A DNA stretch of 64,000 nucleotides from Amphritea atlantica (GCA_024397875.1 CP073344.1:310001-374000), one strand, 5' to 3'; counted from the stretch's first letter, positions 35,535 through 44,473 are shown. Program-made: numbers and translations. Notes: generated by a model from the letters alone, not told the origin.

Positions 35535-36281
35535 TTAGTTATATTTTTTATAAATCGCATCGAACTCTCCAGACTGTTTAATTTTGTTGAGTCCGGTGTT
35601 GAACTGTTCCAGCAGTGTCTGACTGTCAGGGTAGAGTTTACTGAGACAAAGGTGTAAGGGGGTACTCTCAATATCTTCAAATTGGTGGAAGGCAATCTTG
35701 TCCCGCAGACCCAGATTTCGGGCATGATATAGCGTTGGCAGTTTGCCGTTATAAAACAGATCAATATTTCGGTACAACACCGAGCGGATGCCGCTGTCTA
35801 TATCGGGGATGACTGAATGGCGAAGGTTGTGTTGGCTAAGCTGTCGTGACTGCGCCCAGTCGGCAACGGCGACGACTTCATAACCCTGGATATCGGGGAA
35901 GTTAACCAGATTGCTGGTATCAAAATCCCTGGCGGTTACGGCTCCCCAGACGTTTTCACTGATCGGCTCGCTAAACAGCATATATGTCTCTCGGATGGAA
36001 TTTTTGGCGCAGGAGAGGGTGCCGGCAACTCTGCCGTGCTCAATGTTTTTGAGGATGCGTTTCCAGGGGGCTTCGGCGATTATGGCTTCGATACCTACGG
36101 CGGCGAGCGCCGCAGTGACCACCTCAACATCAATCCCGCGAATATTGTTTTGCGGGTCAATAATCGTATAGGGGGGGAAATTAACCGTATAAAGCTCTAC
36201 CTGATTACCGTCGGCAGCGGCGAGGCCGCTCAGGGTTGTCAGCAAAACAGCTAAAATCAATCTGTGAAAAAATGACAACAT
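35535..36281 (-). CDS. Periplasmic solute-binding protein (SBP family 3)
   Basis: 248 residues with a cleavable signal (ILAVLLTTLSGLAAADG). The family-3 pattern is present: YTVNFPPYTIIDPQNNIRGIDVEVV near the N-terminus and a C-terminal NTGLNKIKQSGEFDAIYKKY. No ABC permease or ATPase is nearby. It lies 51 nt upstream of a membrane GGDEF-EAL gene on the same strand, so a role as ligand receptor for c-di-GMP signalling is more likely than uptake. Confidence 0.88.
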   Translation of the reverse strand: MLSFFHRLILAVLLTTLSGLAAADGNQVELYTVNFPPYTIIDPQNNIRGIDVEVVTAALAAVGIEAIIAEAPWKRILKNIEHGRVAGTLSCAKNSIRETYMLFSEPISENVWGAVTARDFDTSNLVNFPDIQGYEVVAVADWAQSRQLSQHNLRHSVIPDIDSGIRSVLYRNIDLFYNGKLPTLYHARNLGLRDKIAFHQFEDIESTPLHLCLSKLYPDSQTLLEQFNTGLNKIKQSGEFDAIYKKYN

Positions 36282-36540
36282 TCAGATCCCTCTTAAATGT
36301 ATATAGTTTCTTGTGTTATTTTTATTGGACGCTTATATATTCAGGCCCTTTTTTTGATAAAACAAGACTGTTCTGGTTGAAAAGTGACCAGAATGGGCTG
36401 TTCGTGTTACATGCCGATAAGTCTGTACGCGAAAACTAAGCCTTGAGAATAGCCCTATAAGCCGTTTTTCGCGAGTGCTAAGCCGTGAGACATAATACTT
36501 TAAAACAGTAAATGATAGTTAACCAAAACCGTCATAGCGC

Positions 36541-36912
36541 TTACAGCGTGGAAGTAAACTGCTGCCAGCCTTCAAGAATTTCGATAAAGTCATCCAGGCC
36601 ACAGCTCGCGGTTGACTCCTGATCATAAAACACCAGATTATCGTCCGGTTGTTCCTCTTCAAATTCAGAATCAAGGGCGTGGGCCCGCACGACGGCTTCA
36701 TCCCGGCTAAGCAGCAGGTTGTATTCCGATCCTTCCATCAGATAGTCCATCCGCTGACGGTTTTGCAGTTCTGAGATGATAGTCAGCAGCTCAGAGATCA
36801 CCGTCTGACGGCTTCTCAACTCATAGGTCAGCCAATAGCCCAGTGCCTCATGGCCCATGGAAAATTCAGCCCGGAATGCACCGTATATATCGTGGGTGAA
36901 ATCGTAGTCCAC
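36541..36912 (-). CDS. yacL: YacL family protein (UPF0231)
   Basis: 123 residues. It begins MDYDFTHDIYGAFRAEFSMG and shows the family landmarks GHEALGYWLTYE, an SEYNLLLSRDEAVVRAH block and a DDFIEILEGWQQF end, matching E. coli YacL over its length. It is a small cytoplasmic protein of unknown function. A single gene with about 260 nt to the binding-protein gene. Confidence 0.88.
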   Translation of the reverse strand: MDYDFTHDIYGAFRAEFSMGHEALGYWLTYELRSRQTVISELLTIISELQNRQRMDYLMEGSEYNLLLSRDEAVVRAHALDSEFEEEQPDDNLVFYDQESTASCGLDDFIEILEGWQQFTSTL

Positions 36913-37230
36913 TGTTGTGCTCCGTCAAGGGGGAGTTTTTAATTTGAATGGACGCGGAGCATAGCATAGCTGCGTTGAATAGAGCAGCAGCAGAAGTATT
37001 GTTGCTGTTTGTTGACTCAACTCTGGCGCAGAGCACGTTTGAATGCCCGGCGGATGTTAGGACGTCGCATTGAAATAATAGTCGGTTAATATTTATTCAG
37101 CCCTCACTTTGGCGACTGAATAGCCTTTTTCTGGTAGAAGTGCGCTATATTCGAGAGATTAAATTCGTTGTACTTAACGTTTCATGTCTCAATCGGGGTC
37201 GCCTAGTCGCCCCTTGGATGCAGACGTTTC
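36913..37230. other. Intergenic region upstream of the first PAS-GGDEF gene
   Basis: 318 nt with no credible reading frame. The last 40 nt carry an imperfect GGGGTCG / CGCCCC dyad at about 37196-37213. Presumably it holds divergent promoters for yacL and the PAS-GGDEF gene. Confidence 0.5.
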
Positions 37231-38208
37231 ATGGAGTCAGAAGACGTGATCAATCAAGAAGATGATGTATATAAGACGTTGCTTGAGTCGACCAATGCTA
37301 TCCCCTGGAAGATAAACTGGGAGACCAAAGCGTTTGAGTATATCGGCCCACAGATTGAGCAGCTGTTGGGTTGGAGTCAGGACAGTTGGGTGTCAGCTCA
37401 GGACTGGATCGATCGTATTCATATGGATGAGCGGGATCAGACGGCGCAATACTGTATCAACCTGTGCGAAAAAGGCACCGATCATGAAGCCGATTACCGG
37501 GCGCTGACCGCTGATGGTCGTTATGTCTGGGTGCGTGATGTCGTCCATGTGATTCGCAAAAATGATGTGACGACTGAGCTGGTCGGTTTTATGTTTGATA
37601 TCTCCGAGCGCAAGGCGCTGGAGGAGGAGTTGCAGCGAGCGAATAAAAAGCTGGAAGCGCTCTCCTATCTGGATGGTCTGACCGGGGTTCCCAATCGTCG
37701 CCTCTATGACCAGACACTGGCAAGCGAGTGGGCACGGGCACTGCGCTCCGGTAGCTCCCTCTCCCTGATCGTTATCGATATCGATCACTTTAAAGACTAC
37801 AACGACCAGTGTGGACATATTCAGGGAGATGAATGCCTTAGACAGGTGGCAGAAGCGTTACAGAGTGTTGCGGTACGCTCAACCGACTTCTTTGCCCGTT
37901 ATGGTGGAGAAGAGTTTGTCTTGTTGCTGCCCGATACCGCCAGGGAGGCCGCCCGTGATATTGCCGAACGTTGCCGTCGCTGTATTCTTGAACTTGCCTT
38001 GCCGCATCCGGCGTCGAGTACCGGGCCGTTGCTGACCATCAGCGCCGGAGTTGCCAGTCTGGAACCGCAACCGGGCGATGATTCTACAGAGCTGTTTTCA
38101 ACCGCTGACCGGATGTTGTATCAGGCGAAACGTAACGGACGCAACCGCTTTGCCTGTAGCTGGCCAATTAAAACAACCGATGGTGAAACAAATCAGGCTG
38201 CAGGTTAA
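37231..38208 (+). CDS. PAS-GGDEF diguanylate cyclase, copy 1
   Basis: 325 residues, soluble. A PAS fold of the PAS-3 type (IPWKINWETKAFEYIGPQIE, LLGWSQDSW, DYRALTADGRYVWVRD, VGFMFDISERK) occupies about 15-140. A linker helix and GGDEF follow from about 150 with active YGGEEF; an RxxD I-site in the usual position is not clear (RSTD precedes FFARYGGEEF). It makes c-di-GMP in response to a cytoplasmic signal. A paralogue with nearly the same PAS lies 1 kb downstream across a cupin gene. Confidence 0.92.
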   Translation: MESEDVINQEDDVYKTLLESTNAIPWKINWETKAFEYIGPQIEQLLGWSQDSWVSAQDWIDRIHMDERDQTAQYCINLCEKGTDHEADYRALTADGRYVWVRDVVHVIRKNDVTTELVGFMFDISERKALEEELQRANKKLEALSYLDGLTGVPNRRLYDQTLASEWARALRSGSSLSLIVIDIDHFKDYNDQCGHIQGDECLRQVAEALQSVAVRSTDFFARYGGEEFVLLLPDTAREAARDIAERCRRCILELALPHPASSTGPLLTISAGVASLEPQPGDDSTELFSTADRMLYQAKRNGRNRFACSWPIKTTDGETNQAAG

Positions 38209-38314
38209 ACCCGTCTGAAGCAACAATAGGATTGTCATTGCGGTGACCATTGAGGATGGTTTTTTTAGTGCAGGTTTGTTTTAGCGGATGCGCCCGATAG
38301 AGAGATGATTATAT

Positions 38315-39124
38315 ATGAGTCAACAGGATAAAAGTCTGCTGGAAGAAACCATCGTGCAAAGCGTAGAGCTAACACGCTATGCGGTGAAAGATGGCGAACC
38401 GGATACCAGTAAGGTTGTTATGAGCACCGAGGGGGAGATCGCCTTTGTTGAAAAGGGTGTCACCAACTGGGTGATGGATATTGCCTCACCACAGACAATC
38501 GCGCCCATGTCACCGGACACACCTCATGTGGTAGTGAATGCACGTTGGTATACCGCCCAGGAAGCGCTGGAAGCGGGTATTGAGGTTGTATATGGTGGTA
38601 GCGCCAACAGTTTTGGTTGTATGGGGACACTGCTGGTTCCCGATGGTTTTGAGATTCCAACGGTGACAGCGACCCGGGCAAACGTTAAGTATTATGGTCT
38701 TTCACTGGTCGGGACCGGCGAGCATTTTTCGATCTCATCGGCCAAATATCAGACGGCGATGATGCGCTACGATTATGGCAAAGATTATAAGAAAGACTTC
38801 CTCATGCAGAAATATGGCGGTGGCGGTATTTTTGTTGAAACCCATGATTTTCCTCATGTACATATTCCGCTTTTTGAGACCTGTGGCGGTTATATCGTGA
38901 TTGGCAAACAGGCGGAGGGCGCGTATCACTTCACGGCGTTCAGAATCCCCTTTGGCTATGCTCTTATTACCCCTTCAGGCACGATTCATGGTGATGGCAC
39001 GCTGGTGGGTGAATACGGTCTGACCGTTGCCGATTCAGCGCTGGCCGGCGCTGATACCGTACTGCTCTATAACAAAAATAGTCTGAATATGGCGCTGGGG
39101 GTCGTACCTGATTGGCCTGAGTGA
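38315..39124 (+). CDS. Cupin-fold protein of unknown function
   Basis: 269 residues, no signal peptide. Both cupin motifs can be read: motif 1 as HVHIPLFE with His181, His183 and Glu188, and motif 2 as GYALITPSGTIHGDGT with His225, matching G(x5)PxG(x2)H. It therefore probably binds one divalent metal. Enzyme or sensor activity unknown. It lies between two paralogous PAS-GGDEF genes on the same strand with about 100 nt gaps, so its product or substrate may be the signal these PAS domains read. That link is inference. Confidence 0.75.
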   Translation: MSQQDKSLLEETIVQSVELTRYAVKDGEPDTSKVVMSTEGEIAFVEKGVTNWVMDIASPQTIAPMSPDTPHVVVNARWYTAQEALEAGIEVVYGGSANSFGCMGTLLVPDGFEIPTVTATRANVKYYGLSLVGTGEHFSISSAKYQTAMMRYDYGKDYKKDFLMQKYGGGGIFVETHDFPHVHIPLFETCGGYIVIGKQAEGAYHFTAFRIPFGYALITPSGTIHGDGTLVGEYGLTVADSALAGADTVLLYNKNSLNMALGVVPDWPE

Positions 39125-39222
39125 GCTATATTGAGTGCTGACTGCTTTAGCAATCACTTTATATTAATTGTTTTTCGGAGTTGGACTGACCTGTTTTCTG
39201 AGGTTTCAAGGAGCGTGATAAC

Positions 39223-40182
39223 GTGATCGATGAAGTTGAGGAAGGCATATACAAAACGCTACTTGAATCGACTCAGGCAATCCCATGGAAGATGAATTGG
39301 GAAACCAAGGCGTTTGAGTATATTGGCCCGCAGATTGAGCAGTTGTTGGGCTGGTCTCAGGAGAGCTGGGCGACAGCGCAGGACTGGATAGACCGCATCC
39401 ATGAGGATGAGCGGGAACTGTCAGCCAGCAATTGTATCACCTTAAGCGATAAAGGCTTTGATCACGAAATCGATTACCGGGCACTGACTGCGAATGGCGA
39501 GTACGTCTGGGTACGGGATGTTATCCATGTTATTCAGGAAGAGGGGATTACCACATCGCTGATTGGATTTATCTTCGATCTATCCAAGCGCAAGGCGATG
39601 GAAGATGAGTTGCAACGGGTTAACAAAAGGCTGGAAGAGCTCTCTTTTCAGGATGCCCTCACCGGTGTTGCCAACTGGCGTCTTTATGATCAGACGCTGG
39701 CGCGGGAGTGGGGGCATGCGATGCGCAACGGTTCACCCCTTTCGCTGATCGTTATCGATATCGATATGTTTAAGGAGTATAACGACCATTTTGGCCATCT
39801 TCGCGGTGATGAAAGTCTGCAAAGGGTCGCTGAAGCCCTGCAGAAAGTGGTCACCCGTTCGACAGACCTTATCGCCCGCTATGGCGGAGAGGAGTTTGCC
39901 CTGTTATTGCCGGATACCAGCCGCAAAGCCACCCTTGATATTGCTGAACGTTGCCGCCGGGAGATTTTCGAACTCTCTATCGCCCATCCCGCTTCGAATG
40001 TTGGAACCGTGTTAACCATCAGCGCTGGCGTTGCCTCTATGGTGCCCACCGAGAAGCTTGATCATATATCTCTTTTCGCCACCGCCGACAAGATGTTATA
40101 TGAGGCGAAACACCGTGGTCGGAACAGGGTTGTTTGCAGCTGGCCGCAGGGAGTGGCTCGCACAAAGGGCGAGAGTGGCTAG
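39223..40182 (+). CDS. PAS-GGDEF diguanylate cyclase, copy 2, 3' end made of repeat DNA
   Basis: 319 residues from GTG 39223 with AAGGAG nine nt before. PAS and GGDEF are laid out as in copy 1, with very high identity in the PAS (AFEYIGPQIEQLLGWSQ is shared exactly). Active loop YGGEEF. The copies agree up to CSWP; then copy 2 continues GVARTKGESG-stop, which is encoded by a dispersed CTAG hairpin repeat that also supplies the TAG. The domain itself is intact. Likely a diguanylate cyclase tuned to the same or a related signal. Confidence 0.9.
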   Translation: MIDEVEEGIYKTLLESTQAIPWKMNWETKAFEYIGPQIEQLLGWSQESWATAQDWIDRIHEDERELSASNCITLSDKGFDHEIDYRALTANGEYVWVRDVIHVIQEEGITTSLIGFIFDLSKRKAMEDELQRVNKRLEELSFQDALTGVANWRLYDQTLAREWGHAMRNGSPLSLIVIDIDMFKEYNDHFGHLRGDESLQRVAEALQKVVTRSTDLIARYGGEEFALLLPDTSRKATLDIAERCRREIFELSIAHPASNVGTVLTISAGVASMVPTEKLDHISLFATADKMLYEAKHRGRNRVVCSWPQGVARTKGESG

Positions 40183-40247
40183 GGCGGGCTCGCAAAGAAC
40201 GCAGTCGCGTCTAACCACTAGCAAGTCACGCAGCGACGTCTAGCCAC
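40157..40247. repeat. CTAG hairpin repeat, locus A
   Basis: CTCGC and GCGAG (40157-40173) followed by AGTGGCTAG, then a second copy in mixed orientation with CTAACCACTAGCAAGTCACG and ending CTAGCCAC. It overlaps the last 26 bases of the PAS-GGDEF gene. It is the leftmost member of the family in the window. Confidence 0.85.
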
Positions 40248-40454
40248 GGCTCTTATACTTTGTGATGGGACAAAAAACCTCAGGTTTACACGCTGTACTA
40301 TGATCCCCGTGACTAACATTAAAGTCTTGTTTTTTGAGCCTCTAGTGCAATTTTAATATCTCATCAGAGGGCTAGGATTAAGCCTCCAACTCATTACATC
40401 GTGGATATTAATCAGCGGTGTAACTCTGAAAATTAAAATAATCTGGAGTGTTTA

Positions 40455-40982
40455 ATGAAGAATCTTACGGCTTTATCGATCAGTATTAGCCTTCTGGGTG
40501 GATTAGCCACGTATCTGGCGATCGGTCCTCTGAATGGTATTTTTCTTATCTGGGCGGTGTTTGTGGCCTGGGGCGCTTTCTTCGCTGTCGGTGGCACGGC
40601 GGATGCGATGAAGAATACGATTGTCTGCGGTATTTTTGGTGTTTTTCTGGCGTGGGCGGCAGCACTCATTATTATTAATCTGCCGATGGCCGAGTCGCTG
40701 GGATTGCCATTGTGGGCAGGCATCGTGGTTGCTGCAACGGTACTGATTCTGTGTCTGGCGGCCAATATTCCGGCATTGGCAACCATTCCCGCGAGTGTCT
40801 TTGGCTATGCGCCGACCTTTGCGTATCTGTTACAGACGTCGGGCACCCTCAGTAATGACGTGTTGCTGGCGGCTAACCTGAGTAACCCACTGTTGCTGAT
40901 ATCGGTTTCAATTATCGTAGGGACTTTGTTCGGGTTCGCGTCAGGACAGCTGGGAGCAAAACTGACAACAGCTGAGGCTTAA
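40455..40982 (+). CDS. DUF1097 family inner-membrane protein
   Basis: 175 residues with five to six TM helices (LSISISLLGGLATYLAIG, FLIWAVFVAWGAFFAVGG, CGIFGVFLAWAAALIIINL, LWAGIVVAATVLILCLAA, LLLISVSIIVGTLFGFASG). This layout and the GGTADAMKNTIVCG loop fit the DUF1097 (YcdZ-like) family, whose transport role is unproven. GGAG ribosome site before ATG 40455. A strong terminator follows 24 nt after the stop. Confidence 0.85.
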   Translation: MKNLTALSISISLLGGLATYLAIGPLNGIFLIWAVFVAWGAFFAVGGTADAMKNTIVCGIFGVFLAWAAALIIINLPMAESLGLPLWAGIVVAATVLILCLAANIPALATIPASVFGYAPTFAYLLQTSGTLSNDVLLAANLSNPLLLISVSIIVGTLFGFASGQLGAKLTTAEA

Positions 40983-41005
40983 TCGGGATCAGCGTAAGAC
41001 TAACA

Positions 41006-41032
41006 AAGCCCGGCATCGTTGCCGGGCTTTTT
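41006..41032 (+). terminator. Rho-independent terminator after the DUF1097 gene
   Basis: AAAGCCCGGC, a short loop, GCCGGGC and TTTTT form a long GC stem with a T-tract. Confidence 0.92.
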
Positions 41033-41126
41033 ACGTTGTTGAAGCACCGGCCAAGCCCCGTTTTTTTTAATACAGCAACCCCGATCAAGATCCATCGCCT
41101 CCTGAATGCGAATATACTTCTGCACT

Positions 41127-41168
41127 GAAGCAGCTGTCTCGAAGAAGCTGTCTCGAAGAAGTTATCCC
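41127..41168 (+). repeat. Three tandem 14 bp units ending at a ribosome site
   Basis: GAAGCAGCTGTCTC, GAAGAAGCTGTCTC and GAAGAAGTTATCCC follow each other and run into GAAGGAGAGGCG just before the AraC-type start codon. Copy-number slippage here would change the leader of that gene. Confidence 0.75.
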
Positions 41169-41180
41169 GAAGGAGAGGCG

Positions 41181-42050
41181 ATGAATGCACAAAGCGCTGT
41201 AAAGCAATATCCGCGAATGACGCTGGTCTGTGATTATATCAATCAGAATCTGGATGCAGAGCTGTCGATAGAGCAACTGAGCGGTGTCGCGGCATTGTCG
41301 AAGTATCACTTTCATCGACTGTTTTCTGCGTTTACCGGCGTCAGCGTGGTTCGGTTTATTCAGCTGATGCGCTTAAAACGGGCCTCATTCCGGTTAGTGT
41401 TTGAACAGGAATTGCGGATCATCGATATCGCGTATGAAGCAGGGTTTGACAGCCCGGAAGCATTTTCCCGGGCATTTAAGCGAACCTTTGGACAATCTCC
41501 CCGCAGCTTCAGGGCATCACCTGAGTGGCCCGAATGGCACTCTAAATTCCAGTTTGATATGCCTGCAGGAGGCGTGCTGAAAATGAATGTTGAGATTGTA
41601 AATTTTGTCGAAACACCGGTTGCACGGGTTGAACATAAAGGTCCCCGTGAGCAGGTGCTGGAAACGGTGGGGCGGTTTGTCGCCTGGCGTAAAGCGACCG
41701 GTCTGTCTCCGGTTAACACCAGTAAAACCTTTGGTGTTCCCTACAATGACCCAAATACCTGCGTGCCGGAAGCGTTCCGTTTCGATGTGTGTGGCTCGTT
41801 TGACGGGGAGGTTCCGGCGAATGCTTATGGCGTGAAGTCCGGAGTGATTCCGGGGGGGCGTTGCGCCGTGATTCATCACCGCGGCAGTCACGATAAAATT
41901 GATGAGTGTATCTATTATCTATACCGTAACTGGTTGCCCGGTAGCGGCGAAGAGCTGCGGGACTATCCCTGCTTTTTCCAGTATCTGAACTTTATCCATG
42001 AAGTCGATGAGTGTGATCTGCTGACCGATATCTACCTGCCATTGAAATAG
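41181..42050 (+). CDS. AraC-family regulator with GyrI-like ligand domain
   Basis: 289 residues from ATG 41181 with GAAGGAG five nt before; a longer frame to 41106 lacks support. Two AraC helix-turn-helices occupy about 10-110 (LSIEQLSGVAALSKYHFHRLF, IDIAYEAGFDSPEAFSRAFK). A GyrI-like/SOUL-type effector domain follows from about 130 (VEIVNFVETPVARVEHKGP to IYLPLK), as in Rob- and SbmC-type proteins that bind small hydrophobic molecules. The regulated gene is not evident. A 14 bp tandem repeat lies in its leader and a hairpin terminator follows. Confidence 0.92.
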   Translation: MNAQSAVKQYPRMTLVCDYINQNLDAELSIEQLSGVAALSKYHFHRLFSAFTGVSVVRFIQLMRLKRASFRLVFEQELRIIDIAYEAGFDSPEAFSRAFKRTFGQSPRSFRASPEWPEWHSKFQFDMPAGGVLKMNVEIVNFVETPVARVEHKGPREQVLETVGRFVAWRKATGLSPVNTSKTFGVPYNDPNTCVPEAFRFDVCGSFDGEVPANAYGVKSGVIPGGRCAVIHHRGSHDKIDECIYYLYRNWLPGSGEELRDYPCFFQYLNFIHEVDECDLLTDIYLPLK

Positions 42051-42074
42051 GCATGACAGTACTGTGTCGAATAA

Positions 42075-42095
42075 AAAGCCCGGAGACCGGGCTTT
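42075..42095 (+). terminator. Hairpin terminator after the AraC-type gene
   Basis: AAAGCCCGG, loop AGA, CCGGGCTTT, then GATAA; a strong stem with a short T run. Confidence 0.8.
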
Positions 42096-42253
42096 GATAA
42101 ACGAGTCATTCACTTAAGTGCAGATCCCGACCCGTTATACTACTGCCCGGACATCACCCCGAACAATAGCCCCTTCAAACCGAGTCTTCTGTGTCTTCTC
42201 TATTGTTCCGGTTTACCGCACCGGGTGTTTCTTCCTGCTTTATGTTTTTTCTA

Positions 42254-42312
42254 TCTAGCCACTAGCAAGCGGCGAAGCCGCGTCTGGCAAGTCACGTAGC
42301 GACGATCTGGCC
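42254..42312. repeat. CTAG hairpin repeat, locus B
   Basis: Reverse orientation: CTAGCCACTAGCAAGCGGCG, then GCCGCGTCTGGCAAGTCACG. It contains the stem GCGGC-TTC-GCCGC on the reverse strand. It begins about 11 nt past the stop of the CBS-domain gene. Confidence 0.85.
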
Positions 42313-42322
42313 CCTGCTTTTA

Positions 42323-42910
42323 TCAAGTATCCTTGCCGGAAAACAGCACATCGACCACTTCCCGGAAATTGGATGCCCGTTTGGAAATTTCTACCGGCAC
42401 CTTCAGGCGGCGGGCGATATCACTGGCGGAGATTACCCCACGGATTTCGTGATTCTGCGGATCGACGACCAGCATATGCGGAGTGCCGGCATGTTGTAAT
42501 GTGCGCAACAGGTCACCAATGCTGGCATGGGTGATCTCAGAGAGGGGAATGGCGTGCAATTTGTCACGGGGCGTCATCACCTCTCTGATCGAGATATCGT
42601 GACGTTTGAGGCCGGCGGAGGTTGCAATACTCATTGCCGCGCGGCTTTCAAGATCGGCAATGGTCAGCAGGCCGCGAAAGTTTTCATCCTTATCGATCAC
42701 CAGTACCGAACGCACATGGACCTTGCGCATCATCTGGCGGGCTTCATCGATGGAGACATCCTGCTCCATCATCAGTGGCTGAACCTTCTCAAAGTCGGTC
42801 ACTACTTCGATGGCCGGTGTTTTGAGCGTGTATTCGTGTAACTCCCCTGGACGGGCGATATGATCGGAGGCATCCAGTAGGATAGTTTTCAGTTCGTTAT
42901 AGTTATTCAT
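42323..42910 (-). CDS. Twin CBS-domain protein
   Basis: 195 residues from the ATG at 42910 (AGGA site upstream; the frame extends to 42943 without one). Two CBS modules: about 50-105 (MMEQDVSIDEARQMMRKVHVRSVLVIDKDENFRGLLTIADLE) and about 120-180 (VMTPRDKLHAIPLSEI, HMLVVDPQNHEIRGVISASDIARRL). There is no attached catalytic domain, so it is a stand-alone adenine-nucleotide sensor or adaptor. Partner unknown. Confidence 0.88.
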   Translation of the reverse strand: MNNYNELKTILLDASDHIARPGELHEYTLKTPAIEVVTDFEKVQPLMMEQDVSIDEARQMMRKVHVRSVLVIDKDENFRGLLTIADLESRAAMSIATSAGLKRHDISIREVMTPRDKLHAIPLSEITHASIGDLLRTLQHAGTPHMLVVDPQNHEIRGVISASDIARRLKVPVEISKRASNFREVVDVLFSGKDT

Positions 42911-42967
42911 AGCATAATCCTGTCTTAGAAAAAGACCTGTCATCAGGTATATAAAAAATGAGGGATA

Positions 42968-43315
42968 TTAGCTAAAAGCGGGCGGCGCCCGGGTTGATGG
43001 GGTTCTCCAGCGTAGACTGGAAGGGCACGACTGATCAGTATGGTTTACTTCAAAGTCGAAAGGTTTCAGGGCCAGACTGGCCGTGAGATAAAGGGTTATA
43101 TTGCAGGGCTGGTCATCACCACCGTCAATAGAATCAGAAAGTAACTGCTCTGAAACATTGCTTTCGATAATAGAGAATAGCTGTTTAGTCAGCAGCTCAA
43201 AGGGGAGTATGCGGGGTTGCAGCGCGACCAGAAGCAGCAAAAGCAATACTACTAACCACCGTTGATACGGGAGCAGCTTTGAACTGGATGAGGAGATGCT
43301 TACTGCGTGCTTCAT
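42968..43315 (-). CDS. Small hypothetical protein with one TM helix
   Basis: 115 residues; a basic N-terminus and a strong hydrophobic helix (WLVVLLLLLLVALQPRIL, about 20-37), then a Ser/Leu-rich soluble part with two Cys (QPCNITLYL, DQSCPSSLRW). It could be exported with an uncleaved anchor. No family seen. It lies 57 nt upstream of the CBS gene on the same strand. Coding status is moderate because nothing else supports it. Confidence 0.5.
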   Translation of the reverse strand: MKHAVSISSSSSKLLPYQRWLVVLLLLLLVALQPRILPFELLTKQLFSIIESNVSEQLLSDSIDGGDDQPCNITLYLTASLALKPFDFEVNHTDQSCPSSLRWRTPSTRAPPAFS

Positions 43316-43386
43316 AAATCTCAGTGTAGGCTAAAAGCCACAGGGGGGGAATCCTGAAACGGAAAAATATAAAACGGTCCGGATAA

Positions 43387-43745
43387 CTCGCAGAAAGCGC
43401 GAGAGTGGCTAGACGTCACTGCGTGACTTGCTAGTGGTTAGACGCGACTGCGTCGCTTGCCAGAAAGAGCGGAGGGCCGGGAATGCTCCGGTTATCTGCT
43501 GTGCACTGTTGCTTTTGTGGGAGCGACGTCCCGTCGCGATGGCAAATCATCCGGGCTCGCAAGAGGCTGGATAGTGGCCAGAACGGAAGCTGTGCTTCCT
43601 GCTGGTGGCTAGACGCAACTGCGTCGCTTGCCAGGGAAGAGCAGTAGCTCGGGAAGGCTCCGGTTATCAGCTGTGCGCTGTTGCTTTTGTAGGAGCGACG
43701 TCCCGTCGCGATGGGAAACGTCACTTGCCAGAAAGAGCAGAAGCC
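43387..43745. repeat. CTAG hairpin and REP repeats, locus C (two composite units)
   Basis: Unit 1: CTCGC...GCGAG, then GTCAC-TGC-GTGAC (43415-43427), GCGAC-TGC-GTCGC (43444-43456), and a REP GTGGGAGCGACGTCCCGTCG near 43518. Unit 2 starts near 43555 with GGAAGC-TGT-GCTTCC, then a CGCAACTGCGTCGC copy, and a REP GTAGGAGCGACGTCCCGTCG near 43689. Spacing is about 170 nt. It shows the composite architecture of the larger arrays. Confidence 0.88.
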
Positions 43746-43774
43746 GGATGTCAGGAAAAGTAATACAGGGGTCG

Positions 43775-44404
43775 TTAGATAACCTTTTGAATGAAGTCGG
43801 TAATCAGCGGGTACATCGTTGGGGTGATGCTGTGCGGGGTGTCTGGTAGCAGGTTCAGTTCACAAGGTATCCCGAGTTCGGATAAACGCTGCTGGTTCTG
43901 TTGCGCATAGTCGGAGTCGATGACCTGATCGGTCTCACCATGAATCAGGCAGACCGGAGTCGTGCAGCCCGGGGCTGTTTGCGGCAGTTCTGCAAAACGT
44001 CCGGCGATAGCGATAATACCGGCGACCGCATCATGACTCTGTTTCAGCCACTCCAGCGACATAATCGTGCCCTGCGAAAAGCCCAGTAACACCACCTTCT
44101 CCAGTGGCACGCCAGCCGACTCTGCCTGTTGCCGGATCAGCTGATCAAATGCCGGCATGACCTGCTGCACGCGTGCTGGCCGGTTCTCTTCGGTTACGCC
44201 GATCACATCAAACCACTGAAACCCCCGTGGCGAGATAGTCGAAGGGGCAAATCCGGCAGGAATGCGAATCTCCAGATCAGGGTAAGCGTGGTTAATATAT
44301 TCAGCCAATGGCTGCAGTGATTCAGGGCTGGCACCGACACCGTGAAACATCAGTAGCAGGGCATCAGGGGTGGCATGTTGAGATGTGAACTGGATGGAGG
44401 GCAT
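43775..44404 (-). CDS. ypfH: YpfH-like esterase
   Basis: 209 residues of the carboxylesterase/phospholipase family. FHGVGASPESL (oxyanion), LLGFSQGTIMSLEW with the nucleophile Ser, HGETDQVID with the Asp, and a C-terminal DTPHSITP with the His. It resembles E. coli esterase YpfH in size and motif spacing. Cytoplasmic, with short-chain esters expected. It is a remote paralogue of the esterase at 16.6 kb. Repeat DNA begins about 30 nt after its stop. Confidence 0.85.
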   Translation of the reverse strand: MPSIQFTSQHATPDALLLMFHGVGASPESLQPLAEYINHAYPDLEIRIPAGFAPSTISPRGFQWFDVIGVTEENRPARVQQVMPAFDQLIRQQAESAGVPLEKVVLLGFSQGTIMSLEWLKQSHDAVAGIIAIAGRFAELPQTAPGCTTPVCLIHGETDQVIDSDYAQQNQQRLSELGIPCELNLLPDTPHSITPTMYPLITDFIQKVI

Positions 44405-44473
44405 CGGCCAACTATGAATATCTGAATTAATTTAGAAGGTTATTTTGAATTGAGTGCCTTTATAAAGCAATGG

